From VAZQ01 sp040510075 (GTDB lineage: Bacteria > Pseudomonadota > Alphaproteobacteria > Rhizobiales > Xanthobacteraceae): a DNA stretch of 21,616 nt. Below the pieces are notes generated by a model. That model was not told the DNA's origin. It ran no database searches and saw only the letters and a list, made by a program, of their open reading frames with translations. Position numbers and translations under genes: made by a program. This document shows positions 14,145 through 21,475 of the stretch, in pieces. Within the stretch, counting starts at the first letter, position 1; each line of letters begins with the position of its first letter. The stretch covers positions 1 to 21,616 of the forward strand of contig JBEVJT010000091.1 of NCBI GenBank assembly GCA_040510075.1. The letters are read 5' to 3'.

Positions 14145-14516
14145 TTAACCTGCCCCAGCCTTCTGCAGAATGTCGTCGGGAGTGGACGAAACCACCTCGA
14201 CATATTTCGGTATAAACTTGCCGCCTTCAATGTACTTGATGAATTCAGGCTTGATCTCGTTGGCAAGGATGCGGCGGATGCGCGCGTGCTCCTCGATATC
14301 CGACCACTCGGCAATCAGGAAAAAGCGCTGCGGGTCTTCGGTGTCCCGGCAGAGAACGCCATCTTTTACTTGCGCGCTCGATTTATGCATCGGATTTCCG
14401 TCCGAGTAGTCGAACTCTTCGAACAATTTGATGAATTCGTGCTCGCACCCCTTCTGTACGCGGAAATCATAGATGTGCAGGTAGTTGCCTTTGCTCGCCA
14501 GTGGCGCTTGCGCCAT
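14145..14516 (-). CDS. Small ABM-like (antibiotic biosynthesis monooxygenase fold) protein
   Basis: The ATG at 14514-14516 is preceded by AAGGAGGA (14521-14528) with a 4-base spacer, a near-perfect ribosome binding site, and gives 123 residues. A frame open further upstream runs into the MerR gene and is a shadow. The sequence pattern, with YLHIYDFRVQKGCEHEFIKL (12-31) and FFLIAEWSDIEEHARI (75-90), fits the dimeric alpha/beta-barrel ABM/EthD-like fold. This fold is used by quinol monooxygenases, heme-degrading enzymes and lactone or dienelactone-type isomerases. A role in the adjacent aromatic degradation is suggested only by position. It converges on the dioxygenase beta gene and lies 79 bases downstream of merR on the same strand, so it could also be read from the core operon. 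Confidence 0.75.
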   Translation of the reverse strand: MAQAPLASKGNYLHIYDFRVQKGCEHEFIKLFEEFDYSDGNPMHKSSAQVKDGVLCRDTEDPQRFFLIAEWSDIEEHARIRRILANEIKPEFIKYIEGGKFIPKYVEVVSSTPDDILQKAGAG

Positions 14517-14595
14517 CGCGTCCTCCTTCGCATCATGTCCGCAGCGGATAGTGGTCGTCTCGTTGCCATTTAGCACGGCTAGCGGTTCCGCAATT

Positions 14596-15117
14596 TTACG
14601 CAGATTTACCTTCCGCGCCTGCAGCATCGAGAAGCCGACGGCATTCCATAAGCTCATGCAAGGCCGAGCGGAGTTTTTGCACCTGCACGGCAGAAAGGCG
14701 CCCTCCCTCTGCGGTCGCGGAGCCGGATTCCATAACAACGTCCTTTGCGTCGTCATGGGTCGGTTCTTCTCTCGCTGGCGCGGGGCGCACGGGCGGAGCG
14801 TGCGCGAGTTCACGGTCGCCCTCCTTAGGAGTGGGCTGTGGCGCCCCGGCTTGCCACACGTTCTGGACGAACCGATGCCCCTGCTCGCGGAGCAGGCGTT
14901 GCACGCCCCGGATGGTGTAGCCTTCGCCGTAGAGAAGATGCCGGATTCCGCGCAGCAAATCGACGTCCTGAGGACGGTAATAGCGGCGGCCGCCGCCGCG
15001 CTTCATGGGCTTAATTTCGTGAAACCGGCTCTCCCAAAACCTCAACACGTGCTGAGGCACATTGAGCTCCTCAGCCACTTCACTGATCGTGCGGAATGCC
15101 TCGGGTGCCTTTTCCAC
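14596..15117 (-). CDS. MerR-family transcriptional regulator
   Basis: This 173-residue protein has a MerR-type winged helix-turn-helix at the N-terminus: FRTISEVAEELNVPQHVLRFWESRF (8-32), then GGGRRYYRPQDVDLLRGI (41-58) and YGEGYTIRGVQRLL (63-76). The second half is Pro/Ala/Glu-rich and low in complexity, ending in a short predicted helix (VQKLRSALHELMECRRLLD). There is no cysteine cluster of the metal-sensing kind. A GTG start at 15115-15117 is used. The gene lies 23 bases downstream of ihfA on the same strand. A MerR gene in this position after plsX-fabH-ihfA is a conserved alphaproteobacterial arrangement, from general knowledge. Its targets are unknown, and nothing links it to the neighbouring catabolic genes beyond position. 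Confidence 0.88.
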   Translation of the reverse strand: MEKAPEAFRTISEVAEELNVPQHVLRFWESRFHEIKPMKRGGGRRYYRPQDVDLLRGIRHLLYGEGYTIRGVQRLLREQGHRFVQNVWQAGAPQPTPKEGDRELAHAPPVRPAPAREEPTHDDAKDVVMESGSATAEGGRLSAVQVQKLRSALHELMECRRLLDAAGAEGKSA

Positions 15118-15140
15118 TCAGCGCTCGCCGGGTGTTCTGG

Positions 15141-15461
15141 TTACTTATTTGCCGAAACTTCGCTCTCGGGCGCTGCATTGATGCGCTGCTTGAGGATGGC
15201 GGAGGGCTTGAACACCATCACGCGGCGCGGCGATATGGGGACTTCTTTGCCGGTCTTAGGATTGCGCCCGACTCTTTGACCCTTCTTGCGCACCACGAAC
15301 GAGCCGAAGGACGAAAGCTTCACAGTCTCGCCGCGTTCCAGGCAGTCGGTGATCTCTTTCAGCACCAGCTCGACCAGGTTTGCCGATTCAGTACGGGAGA
15401 GGCCAACCTTCTGATAGACTGCCTCGCATAAGTCTGCGCGCGTGACCGTTTTTCCCGTCAT
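15141..15461 (-). CDS. ihfA: Integration host factor subunit alpha
   Basis: The 106-residue protein belongs to the HU/IHF family of DNA-bending proteins. It starts MTGKTVTRADLCEAVYQKVGL, and carries the core KLSSFGSFVVRKKGQRVGRNPKTGKEVPI, with the intercalating proline P68 in the RNPKTG arm. IHF is a heterodimer of alpha and beta subunits that bends DNA sharply at specific sites and helps recombination, replication and sigma-54 promoters. The C-terminal tail after residue 93 (NAAPESEVSANK) is longer than the fold needs and acidic to polar. The ATG is at 15459-15461. Upstream, a perfect TATAAT (minus strand, 15499-15504) and a palindrome at 15516-15537 suggest that ihfA has its own promoter or control site besides readthrough from fabH. 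Confidence 0.95.
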   Translation of the reverse strand: MTGKTVTRADLCEAVYQKVGLSRTESANLVELVLKEITDCLERGETVKLSSFGSFVVRKKGQRVGRNPKTGKEVPISPRRVMVFKPSAILKQRINAAPESEVSANK

Positions 15462-15498
15462 CGCCCAGCCCGCCTGCTGCGATCGAGTATCCCTCTGA

Positions 15499-15504
15499 AT
15501 TATA
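15499..15504 (-). promoter_or_regulatory. Candidate -10 box for ihfA
   Basis: A perfect TATAAT on the minus strand lies 37 bases before the ihfA ATG. The hexamer 17 bases further upstream is a poor -35, so the promoter might depend on an activator or an alternative contact. Confidence is low. Confidence 0.35.
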
Positions 15505-15515
15505 AGACGATATTA

Positions 15516-15537
15516 GGTTGACCGGGTCGGGTCAACC
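15516..15537. promoter_or_regulatory. Perfect 8-base-arm palindrome between fabH and ihfA
   Basis: Arms GGTTGACC (15516-15523) and GGTCAACC (15530-15537) are exact inverted repeats with a 6-base spacer. The site starts 20 bases after the fabH stop and ends 12 bases upstream of the TATAAT. On the minus strand it could form a hairpin followed by a T/A-rich stretch (TAATATCG), a weak terminator or attenuator. As DNA it could be an operator for a dimeric repressor of ihfA. Confidence 0.5.
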
Positions 15538-15557
15538 GTCCAGAGCAGGTTCGGGCC

Positions 15558-16535
15558 TCACCACCGCAGCAAGACCGCACCCCAGGTGAAGCCGCCGCCC
15601 ATGGCCTCCAGCATGATGAGATCTCCCTTTTTGATCTTTCCCTGTGCAATGGCGGTGCACAGTGCGAGCGGGATCGAGGCAGCAGACGTGTTGCCGTGCT
15701 TGGCGACCGTGGTGATGACTTTCTCGGGCGCGATGCCCAGCTTCTTTGCCGTATCGTCGATGATCCGTTGATTGGCCTGGTGCGGAACGAACCAGTCGAT
15801 GTCCTTCACGGTGTAGCCGGTCGCATTGAAAGCGTCCTCGATCACATCAGTGATCATGGCTACGGCATGCTTGAACACTGCGCGCCCTTCCATGCGCAGA
15901 TGACCCACCGTTTGCGTCGAGGATGGTCCCCCATCGACATAGAGCTTGTTCTTATGACGGCCATCAGAACGCAAATGCGCGCTCAGAATGCCGCGGTCCT
16001 CTCGCGTGCCGTTCTCGAGTTGCGCCTCGAGCACGACCGCGCCCGCCCCATCGCCGAACAGGACGCAGGTCGTGCGATCCTTCCAATCGATGATGCGGGA
16101 AAAGGTCTCGGATCCGATCACCAAGGCCCGTTTGAAGGCGCCGGTCTTGAGCAGAGCGTCGACCGTTGCCAAGCCATAGACGAAGCCGGAGCACACGGCC
16201 TGCAAATCAAAGGCGGCGCCGTGCGTAATGCCGAGCCCCGCCTGTACGGAGACGGCGCTCGCCGGAAAAGTGTTGTCGGGGGTAGAAGTCGCCAGCACGA
16301 TGAGATCGATGGATTGAGCATCAATTCCGGCAGCAGCCAGCGCGGCGCGCGCCGCCTTGAGCCCCATTTCTGAGGTGGTCTCGCCTTCCGCCGCAATGTG
16401 GCGCTCGTGGATACCGGTGCGTTGGGTAATCCAGTCGTCGGAAGTCTCGACCATGCTCGACAGATCGGCATTGCTGAGCACCCGGCTCGGCAGATGGCTG
16501 CCGCAACCCAGCACAACCGAACGAGTCACGCTCAC
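15558..16535 (-). CDS. fabH: Beta-ketoacyl-ACP synthase III
   Basis: The 325-residue enzyme condenses acetyl-CoA with malonyl-ACP to start fatty-acid synthesis. The catalytic triad is visible: C115 in LQAVCSGFVYGL, H252 in VPHQANQRII, and N282 in HGNTSAASIPL. The N-terminal signature (TSDDWITQRTGIHERH) and the C-terminal GGGFTWGA match the family, and the length is normal. The start is GTG at 16533-16535, with GGAG 9 bases upstream, and its first bases overlap the plsX stop (GTGA). FabH and PlsX being coupled in one operon links fatty-acid initiation to phospholipid synthesis. No unusual residue was seen at the active site. The palindrome that follows may separate it from ihfA transcription. 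Confidence 0.97.
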   Translation of the reverse strand: MSVTRSVVLGCGSHLPSRVLSNADLSSMVETSDDWITQRTGIHERHIAAEGETTSEMGLKAARAALAAAGIDAQSIDLIVLATSTPDNTFPASAVSVQAGLGITHGAAFDLQAVCSGFVYGLATVDALLKTGAFKRALVIGSETFSRIIDWKDRTTCVLFGDGAGAVVLEAQLENGTREDRGILSAHLRSDGRHKNKLYVDGGPSSTQTVGHLRMEGRAVFKHAVAMITDVIEDAFNATGYTVKDIDWFVPHQANQRIIDDTAKKLGIAPEKVITTVAKHGNTSAASIPLALCTAIAQGKIKKGDLIMLEAMGGGFTWGAVLLRW

Positions 16536-17590
16536 GACGCCGATCTCCGGCCTGCGGGGGAGGCCTGCAGGGTCCCTCCCCCTCCCAGCGTCTGGCCGAC
16601 TTTGGCGAGCAAATCGTGCCGCACCATCTCGTGGCCGATATCGATCGCTCGAGCAAACCCTTCAGCATCGGTGCTGCCGTGGCTCTTGATCACGATGCCA
16701 TTAAGCCCGAGCAGCACCCCCCCATTCGACCTGCGCGGGTCCATCTTGTGACTAACCGCGCGGAACGCCGGCAGCGCAAGCAGATAACCGAGCTTGCGCA
16801 GAAGCGTGCGGTTGAGTTCCAGCTTGAATAGCTGACCGAGCTGGCGGGCCGTCCCCTCCGCTGCCTTGAGGGCGATATTGCCGGAAAAACCCTCGGTTAC
16901 GACCACATCAACGGTTCCTTTGCCTATGTCGTTACCCTCGACGAAGCCGACATATTGGAATTGCGGGGGTGCATTCTCGCGCAGCATCTGCCCCGCCCGT
17001 CGCACTTCCTCAAGTCCCTTGACTTCCTCCACTCCGATATTGAGCAGCCCTACCTTGGGACGTTCGAGCGAAAACAGCACGCGCGCCATGGCGCTGCCCA
17101 TCGCGGCGAGATTAATGAGATGCGCTGCATCTGCCCCGATCGATGCGCCGAGATCGAGGACGATGCATTCACCTTCTAGGGTGGGCCAGACGGCCGCAAT
17201 GGCGGGGCGCTCAATCCCCGGCATCATCTTCAGCTCGAACTTGGCCATGGCCATCAGGGCCCCGGTATTGCCGGCCGACACTGCGACGTGTGCCTCTCCT
17301 TTCTTGACCGCGTCGAGGGCGAGCCACATCGATGATTTCCAGCGCCCCTTGCGCAAGGCTTGGCTCGGTTTGTCGTTGGCCTGGATCGCAACGTCCGTAT
17401 GAACGATCTGAGAACTCGACTTCAGGCGAGGGTGAGCAGCAACAAGTCGCTCCACCACCGCGCGATCGCCAAACAAAAGGAATTCCATATCCGAGTAATG
17501 GGCGAGCGCGATTTCAGCTCCCGGAATGACGACCGCGGCCCCATGGTCGCCCCCCATGGCGTCAAGCGCGATACGGACTTTATGGGGCAT
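16532..17590 (-). CDS. plsX: Phosphate acyltransferase PlsX
   Basis: The 352-residue peripheral membrane enzyme makes acyl-phosphate from acyl-ACP for PlsY in phosphatidic acid synthesis. Family marks are LDAMGGDHG (9-17), the AVSAGNTGALMAMAKF stretch (about 102-118), the GLLNIGVEEVKG stretch, and VVTEGFSGNIALKAAEG. The stretch LDLGASIGAD has Ser where I expect Asn from most relatives (LDLGAN), a small change near the substrate site. The C-terminus is Gly-rich (LGGGGTLQASPAGRRSAS) and looks disordered. The ATG at 17588-17590 has no clear ribosome binding site, and 68 bases separate it from the upstream DUF177 gene. Its TGA overlaps the GTG of fabH by four bases, so the two are translationally coupled. 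Confidence 0.96.
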   Translation of the reverse strand: MPHKVRIALDAMGGDHGAAVVIPGAEIALAHYSDMEFLLFGDRAVVERLVAAHPRLKSSSQIVHTDVAIQANDKPSQALRKGRWKSSMWLALDAVKKGEAHVAVSAGNTGALMAMAKFELKMMPGIERPAIAAVWPTLEGECIVLDLGASIGADAAHLINLAAMGSAMARVLFSLERPKVGLLNIGVEEVKGLEEVRRAGQMLRENAPPQFQYVGFVEGNDIGKGTVDVVVTEGFSGNIALKAAEGTARQLGQLFKLELNRTLLRKLGYLLALPAFRAVSHKMDPRRSNGGVLLGLNGIVIKSHGSTDAEGFARAIDIGHEMVRHDLLAKVGQTLGGGGTLQASPAGRRSAS

Positions 17591-17658
17591 GGCGCGACAA
17601 TAGCGCGTGGGCAGGCCGGATAACAGAGATTGGAACTCAGTCCGCTCCAGCCAGTCTC

Positions 17659-18204
17659 TTACTCTTCCTGTGTTCCTTTTCCGAGACGGGCAAGGGCAGA
17701 AAAGTGGCCGGGCGATTTCGATTCAACACGCGGCGCCTCGAACAGGCTGTCGGCCTTGCGCGGATACGGATTGATGCCAAGCATAAGGAATTCGGTCGCG
17801 ATGCCGCCAAGATCGATCTTTCCATCGATCAGCAATTCTGGTTCGTCCTCCAGCAGCACTTCTACCTCGCGCCGGGTGGGCCCCGAAGCTTCTGCGGGTG
17901 AGGGAAGGAACACGAGGTCGACCTCTTCCGTGACCTCGCTCGTCATGGATTCGAGACTCACGCTACACGTCTGAGTCACGGCTGCGGACACCCTGTCGAT
18001 GACCCGCAGTCCGTTGTCTCTGTGCGGGGTCAGGTCAAAACTGGCTCCCAGGCGCGGCAAATCAACCACGCCGGCAAGCCGCGCAACAGCGGCGCGCGCG
18101 TGTTCGTCCGCAATGATATTAAAATGTCGTCCGCTCGGGGGCACCTCTCCTTTTGCGACAGGCACGCTCCAAGCATGCTGCATTTTTCCTTCTGACTTCG
18201 GCAT
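17659..18204 (-). CDS. YceD-like DUF177 protein
   Basis: The 181-residue protein belongs to the DUF177/YceD family, best known as a conserved companion of rpmF and plsX. The family core is VTQTCSVSLESMTSEVTEEVDLVF (76-99) with C80, followed by an acidic stretch (EVLLEDEPELLIDGKIDLGGI, 114-134) and EFLMLGINPYPRK (138-150), which is typical for alphaproteobacterial members. YceD has been tied to 23S rRNA maturation in some bacteria, but the molecular role is not settled. The ribosomal protein gene rpmF, its partner in many genomes, is not next to it here. The ATG at 18202-18204 has AGGAT 8 bases upstream. It lies between the cytochrome bc1 chaperone and plsX, on the same strand as both. Confidence 0.87.
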   Translation of the reverse strand: MPKSEGKMQHAWSVPVAKGEVPPSGRHFNIIADEHARAAVARLAGVVDLPRLGASFDLTPHRDNGLRVIDRVSAAVTQTCSVSLESMTSEVTEEVDLVFLPSPAEASGPTRREVEVLLEDEPELLIDGKIDLGGIATEFLMLGINPYPRKADSLFEAPRVESKSPGHFSALARLGKGTQEE

Positions 18205-18245
18205 TTCACAGATCCTGTAGGCGCCGGGTTATGCAGCGCTTCAGT

Positions 18246-18779
18246 TTAATGGACGGCACCGGGGTCTGGAAACACTACCAGGCCGCGCTCAAAATCCGCC
18301 TGCCGATCGAGTTGCCCTGCGGCCTTTCGCATATAGGTTGCAAGCCGCTCTGGACCAGTGCTTGGTTGACCCGGGCCGAACACGTACCGGCGCAGGCATG
18401 CCTCGAGAGCGCAATCGTGGGGCTGCGCGAGGGCCGCCTCGTATGCCGCCTGCCGCTCGTAGAAAGCCTGGCCTATGCGGCGCATTTTGCGAGGGACAGC
18501 GAGGTCCCCTACTCCCATTTCCCGCATGCTGTCGTCCATATCCTGGCAGAAGGCGTCGAACAGCCCCTGCGCAAGGGTGCGAACCGGCCCGGTTTCGTCA
18601 CGAAGGCGCCGCAATACCAGCAAGGCGTGCAGCATGATCAGTTCGAGGCGGCCCGTGACCGTATCCGGTACGCCATAGCGGCTGTAAAACGCCGGCGCGC
18701 GCGCTTGCGCCACGATGGCGCCATAGAGCGAGGCGATGTTCTCGCGTTGAGGGATGGGGCGAAACCAGCGCGATATCAT
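18246..18779 (-). CDS. Ubiquinol-cytochrome c chaperone (CBP3/UQCC1 family)
   Basis: From the ATG at 18777-18779 the protein has 177 residues and begins MISRWFRPIPQREN, as bacterial members of this family do. The frame is open for 29 further codons, but that part reads poorly and would run into the divergent bamE promoter. GGAG 10 bases before the ATG supports the shorter form. The core (LYGAIVAQARAPAFYSRYGVPDT, then GRLELIMLHALLVLRRL, and FDAFCQDMDDSMREMGVGDL) is the family signature. Members help assemble cytochrome b into the bc1 complex of the respiratory chain. The gene is the first of the minus-strand run to yceD-plsX-fabH-ihfA-merR, with 41 bases to yceD, and is divergent from the lipoprotein gene. 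Confidence 0.9.
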   Translation of the reverse strand: MISRWFRPIPQRENIASLYGAIVAQARAPAFYSRYGVPDTVTGRLELIMLHALLVLRRLRDETGPVRTLAQGLFDAFCQDMDDSMREMGVGDLAVPRKMRRIGQAFYERQAAYEAALAQPHDCALEACLRRYVFGPGQPSTGPERLATYMRKAAGQLDRQADFERGLVVFPDPGAVH

Positions 18780-18864
18780 AGCTTTGAACTCCGGCCCGGC
18801 CGGACGAGTATGCATGGAAACGGACGTGCAGAGAGCCCGTCCGAGATCAACATGCAAGAGTGAC

Positions 18865-19320
18865 ATGGAAACTGGTCGACCAGTAAAGCAATGCAGTCGC
18901 GCAATGCGCGCCGGCAGGATCGCCGGGGCGGTGATGGCGCTTGCGTTGCTGCTGGGCGGATGTTTTGCCGAAACCTATCACAAGGGCTACATCGTTCCGG
19001 ACGGCGCGCTCGAACAGATTCCCATCGGCTCGACCCAGGAACAGGTGCTGATCGTCCTGGGAACACCGTCGACCGTTGCTACCGTCAGCGGTGAAACCTA
19101 CTATTACATCTCACAGGCATCGTACCGGCCGATCGGGTTCATGCCCCAGCAGATCACGGACCAGCGGGTGGTCGCGGTCTATTTCGACAAGAATCGGCGC
19201 GTGCAGCGGCTCGCCGATTATCAGATGAAAGACGGCAAAGTCTTCGATTTTATCAGCCGCACGACGCCCACCGGGGGCAAGGACAGCGGCCTGATCAATA
19301 TGATGTTCAAGCTTTTCTGA
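18865..19320 (+). CDS. bamE: BamE/OmlA (SmpA) family outer-membrane lipoprotein
   Basis: From the ATG at 18865 the precursor has 151 residues. A basic n-region and a hydrophobic stretch (AGAVMALALLLGGC) end in the lipobox LLGGC with the lipid-bearing C33. The mature domain has the BamE pattern: GYIVPDGALEQIPIGSTQEQVLIVLGTPS, then TYYYISQ, and RVQRLADYQMKDGKVFDFISRTTPTGG. BamE is the small accessory lipoprotein of the outer-membrane protein assembly machine. An AAGAG stretch lies before the ATG at 18865, while the alternative ATG at 18904 (MRAGRIAG) has no clear site but would give a more typical signal peptide. It is divergent from the cytochrome bc1 chaperone and converges on hppA with 7 bases between stops. 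Confidence 0.9.
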   Translation: METGRPVKQCSRAMRAGRIAGAVMALALLLGGCFAETYHKGYIVPDGALEQIPIGSTQEQVLIVLGTPSTVATVSGETYYYISQASYRPIGFMPQQITDQRVVAVYFDKNRRVQRLADYQMKDGKVFDFISRTTPTGGKDSGLINMMFKLF

Positions 19321-19327
19321 ACGAGCG

Positions 19328-21475
19328 TCAGCGCGCGTGCGCGAGCACTGCGAGCAACAGCAGCGCCACGATATTCGTGATCTTGATCATGGGATTGACC
19401 GCCGGTCCTGCCGTGTCCTTGTAAGGATCGCCTACCGTGTCACCAGTAACGGCGGCCTTGTGCGGCTCAGACCCCTTTCCTCCGTAATGGCCATCCTCGA
19501 TGTACTTTTTGGCGTTGTCCCATGCGCCTCCGCCTGAGGTCATCGAGATTGCTACGAACAATCCGGTGACGATCACGCCAAGCAACATGGCTCCGACTGC
19601 AGAGAAACCGGCGGACTTGCCCACCGCTCCGCCCCCCGCAATCCAGTAGATCAGGAAGTAAACCACGATCGGCGAGAGCACTGGGAGCAGCGAGGGGACG
19701 ATCATCTCTTTGATTGCCGCTACCGTGAGAAGATCGACGGCCTTGCCGTAGTCGGGCTTCTCCGTGCCCGCCATGATGCCGGGCTTCTCGCGAAATTGGC
19801 GACGCACCTCTTCGACGATTGCTGAGGCCGCACGTCCAACAGCGGTCATCCCCAACGCGCCGAACAGATAAGGCAACAACCCGCCGAACAAGAGCCCGAC
19901 GACGACATACGGATTGTTCAGCGAAAAATCGAGAGTGATGCCCTGAAAGTAACGGTATTCCGCCGGATGCGAAATGAAGAACTGCAGGTCCTGATTGTAG
20001 GCGGCGAACAAGACCAATGCGCCAAGTCCGGCCGAGCCGATGGCGTAACCCTTGGTTACTGCCTTGGTGGTGTTGCCGACGGCGTCGAGCGCGTCGGTTG
20101 CCTTGCGCACTTCTTTTGGCAGGCCGGACATCTCGGCAATGCCGCCGGCGTTATCGGTAACAGGGCCAAACGCATCGAGGGCCACGATCATGCCTGCGAG
20201 CGAAAGCATGGTGGTTACCGCAATGGCAATTCCGAACAGACCTGCCAATTTATACGTGATCAGGATGCCGGCGATGATGACGATCGTCGGAAGCGCGGTG
20301 GCTTCCAACGACACCGCCAGCCCCTGAATGATGTTGGTGCCGTGTCCTGTCAAAGACGCTTTGGCAATCGCCTGCACCGGCCGGAAGTTCGTGCCGGTGT
20401 AGTATTCGGTAATCCAGACAATCAGGCCGGTCACCGCGAGACCGATGATACCGCAGACCCACAGCGATAGACCGGTATAGTTTTGTCCCGGTACGGTGCC
20501 GAACCCGACTAGCAAATACGTGACGAGCGCAATGCCCCCCAACGAGAGCAGGCCGGTGACGATCACGCCTTTGTACAGGGCGCCCATGATGGATTGCGTG
20601 GGCCCGAGCTTGACGAAAAACGTGCCGATGATCGAGGTGATGATGCAGATCCCCCCGATCGCGAGTGGATATTCCATCATCCTGATCAACAGGGCTGCGC
20701 CTGCCGCATCGCCCGGGGCGGGGCGAAAGAAGATTGCGGCGAGCACCATCGTGGCGACTGTCGTCACCGCGTAGGTCTCGAACAGGTCGGCGGCCATTCC
20801 GGCGCAATCTCCGACATTGTCGCCGACATTGTCGGCAATGGTTGCGGGATTGCGCGGATCGTCCTCGGGAATGCCCGCCTCTACCTTGCCGACAAGATCG
20901 CCGCCCACGTCGGCACCTTTGGTGAAGATTCCGCCGCCCAGGCGGGCGAAGATGGAGATCAAGGATGCACCGAAGCCGAGCGCAACAAGAGCATCGACAA
21001 CGGTGCGGCTGTCGGGACTTAAATGCCGCGCGCCGACCAGGAATCCGAAATACAGCGCTACCCCGAGCAGGGCGAGGCCCGCGACGAGGAGTCCGGTAAT
21101 CGCACCTGAACGGAAGGCAAGCTCGAGCCCGTCAGCAAGCGAGCGGATTGCCGCCTGCGCCGTGCGGACATTGGCACGGACCGACACATTCATGCCGATG
21201 AAGCCGGTGGCACCGGAAAGAATTGCCCCGATCAGGAAACCGATCGCAACCAGCCAGCCCAGAAAATAGCCGAGAATGAGGAAGATGACGACGCCGACCA
21301 CGGCAATGGTCGTGTACTGACGTTTGAGGTAGGCTTGAGCGCCTTCGCGCACGGCGGCGGCGATTTCCTGCATGCGCTCGCTGCCGGCATCGGCTGCGAG
21401 GACGTTGCGAATGGCCCATACGGCGTACACGATGGAAAGAACGCCGCACAAAACGATCAGCCACAAAGCTGTCAT
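19328..21475 (-). CDS. hppA: Membrane-bound proton-pumping pyrophosphatase, K+-independent type
   Basis: The 715-residue integral membrane enzyme hydrolyses cytosolic pyrophosphate and pumps H+ across the membrane. About 16 hydrophobic spans are expected and many are visible. Substrate-binding motifs are DVGGDLVGKVE (189-199), DNVGDNVGDCAGMAADLFE (215-233), DAFGPVTDNAGGIAEMS (434-450), and the C-terminal GGAWDNAKKYIE and GDTVGDPYKDTAG region (649-690). In the sequence GNTTKAVTKG, K471 occupies the position that separates classes: lysine here marks K+-independent enzymes, alanine marks K+-dependent ones. So the protein should work without K+ activation and pump protons. The ATG at 21473-21475 has GGGGG about 9 bases upstream. 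No convincing promoter is visible in the 141 bases to the window end. Confidence 0.97.
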   Translation of the reverse strand: MTALWLIVLCGVLSIVYAVWAIRNVLAADAGSERMQEIAAAVREGAQAYLKRQYTTIAVVGVVIFLILGYFLGWLVAIGFLIGAILSGATGFIGMNVSVRANVRTAQAAIRSLADGLELAFRSGAITGLLVAGLALLGVALYFGFLVGARHLSPDSRTVVDALVALGFGASLISIFARLGGGIFTKGADVGGDLVGKVEAGIPEDDPRNPATIADNVGDNVGDCAGMAADLFETYAVTTVATMVLAAIFFRPAPGDAAGAALLIRMMEYPLAIGGICIITSIIGTFFVKLGPTQSIMGALYKGVIVTGLLSLGGIALVTYLLVGFGTVPGQNYTGLSLWVCGIIGLAVTGLIVWITEYYTGTNFRPVQAIAKASLTGHGTNIIQGLAVSLEATALPTIVIIAGILITYKLAGLFGIAIAVTTMLSLAGMIVALDAFGPVTDNAGGIAEMSGLPKEVRKATDALDAVGNTTKAVTKGYAIGSAGLGALVLFAAYNQDLQFFISHPAEYRYFQGITLDFSLNNPYVVVGLLFGGLLPYLFGALGMTAVGRAASAIVEEVRRQFREKPGIMAGTEKPDYGKAVDLLTVAAIKEMIVPSLLPVLSPIVVYFLIYWIAGGGAVGKSAGFSAVGAMLLGVIVTGLFVAISMTSGGGAWDNAKKYIEDGHYGGKGSEPHKAAVTGDTVGDPYKDTAGPAVNPMIKITNIVALLLLAVLAHAR

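Noticed and set aside
14517..14595. A tRNA gene next to merR, a common integration point in related genomes
   Set aside because: No cloverleaf, T-arm or CCA-like end could be found in the gap on either strand.
14145..14813. A 222-codon version of the ABM-like gene
   Set aside because: The extra N-terminal part overlaps merR in another frame and reads as shadow sequence; the inner ATG has AAGGAGGA in front.
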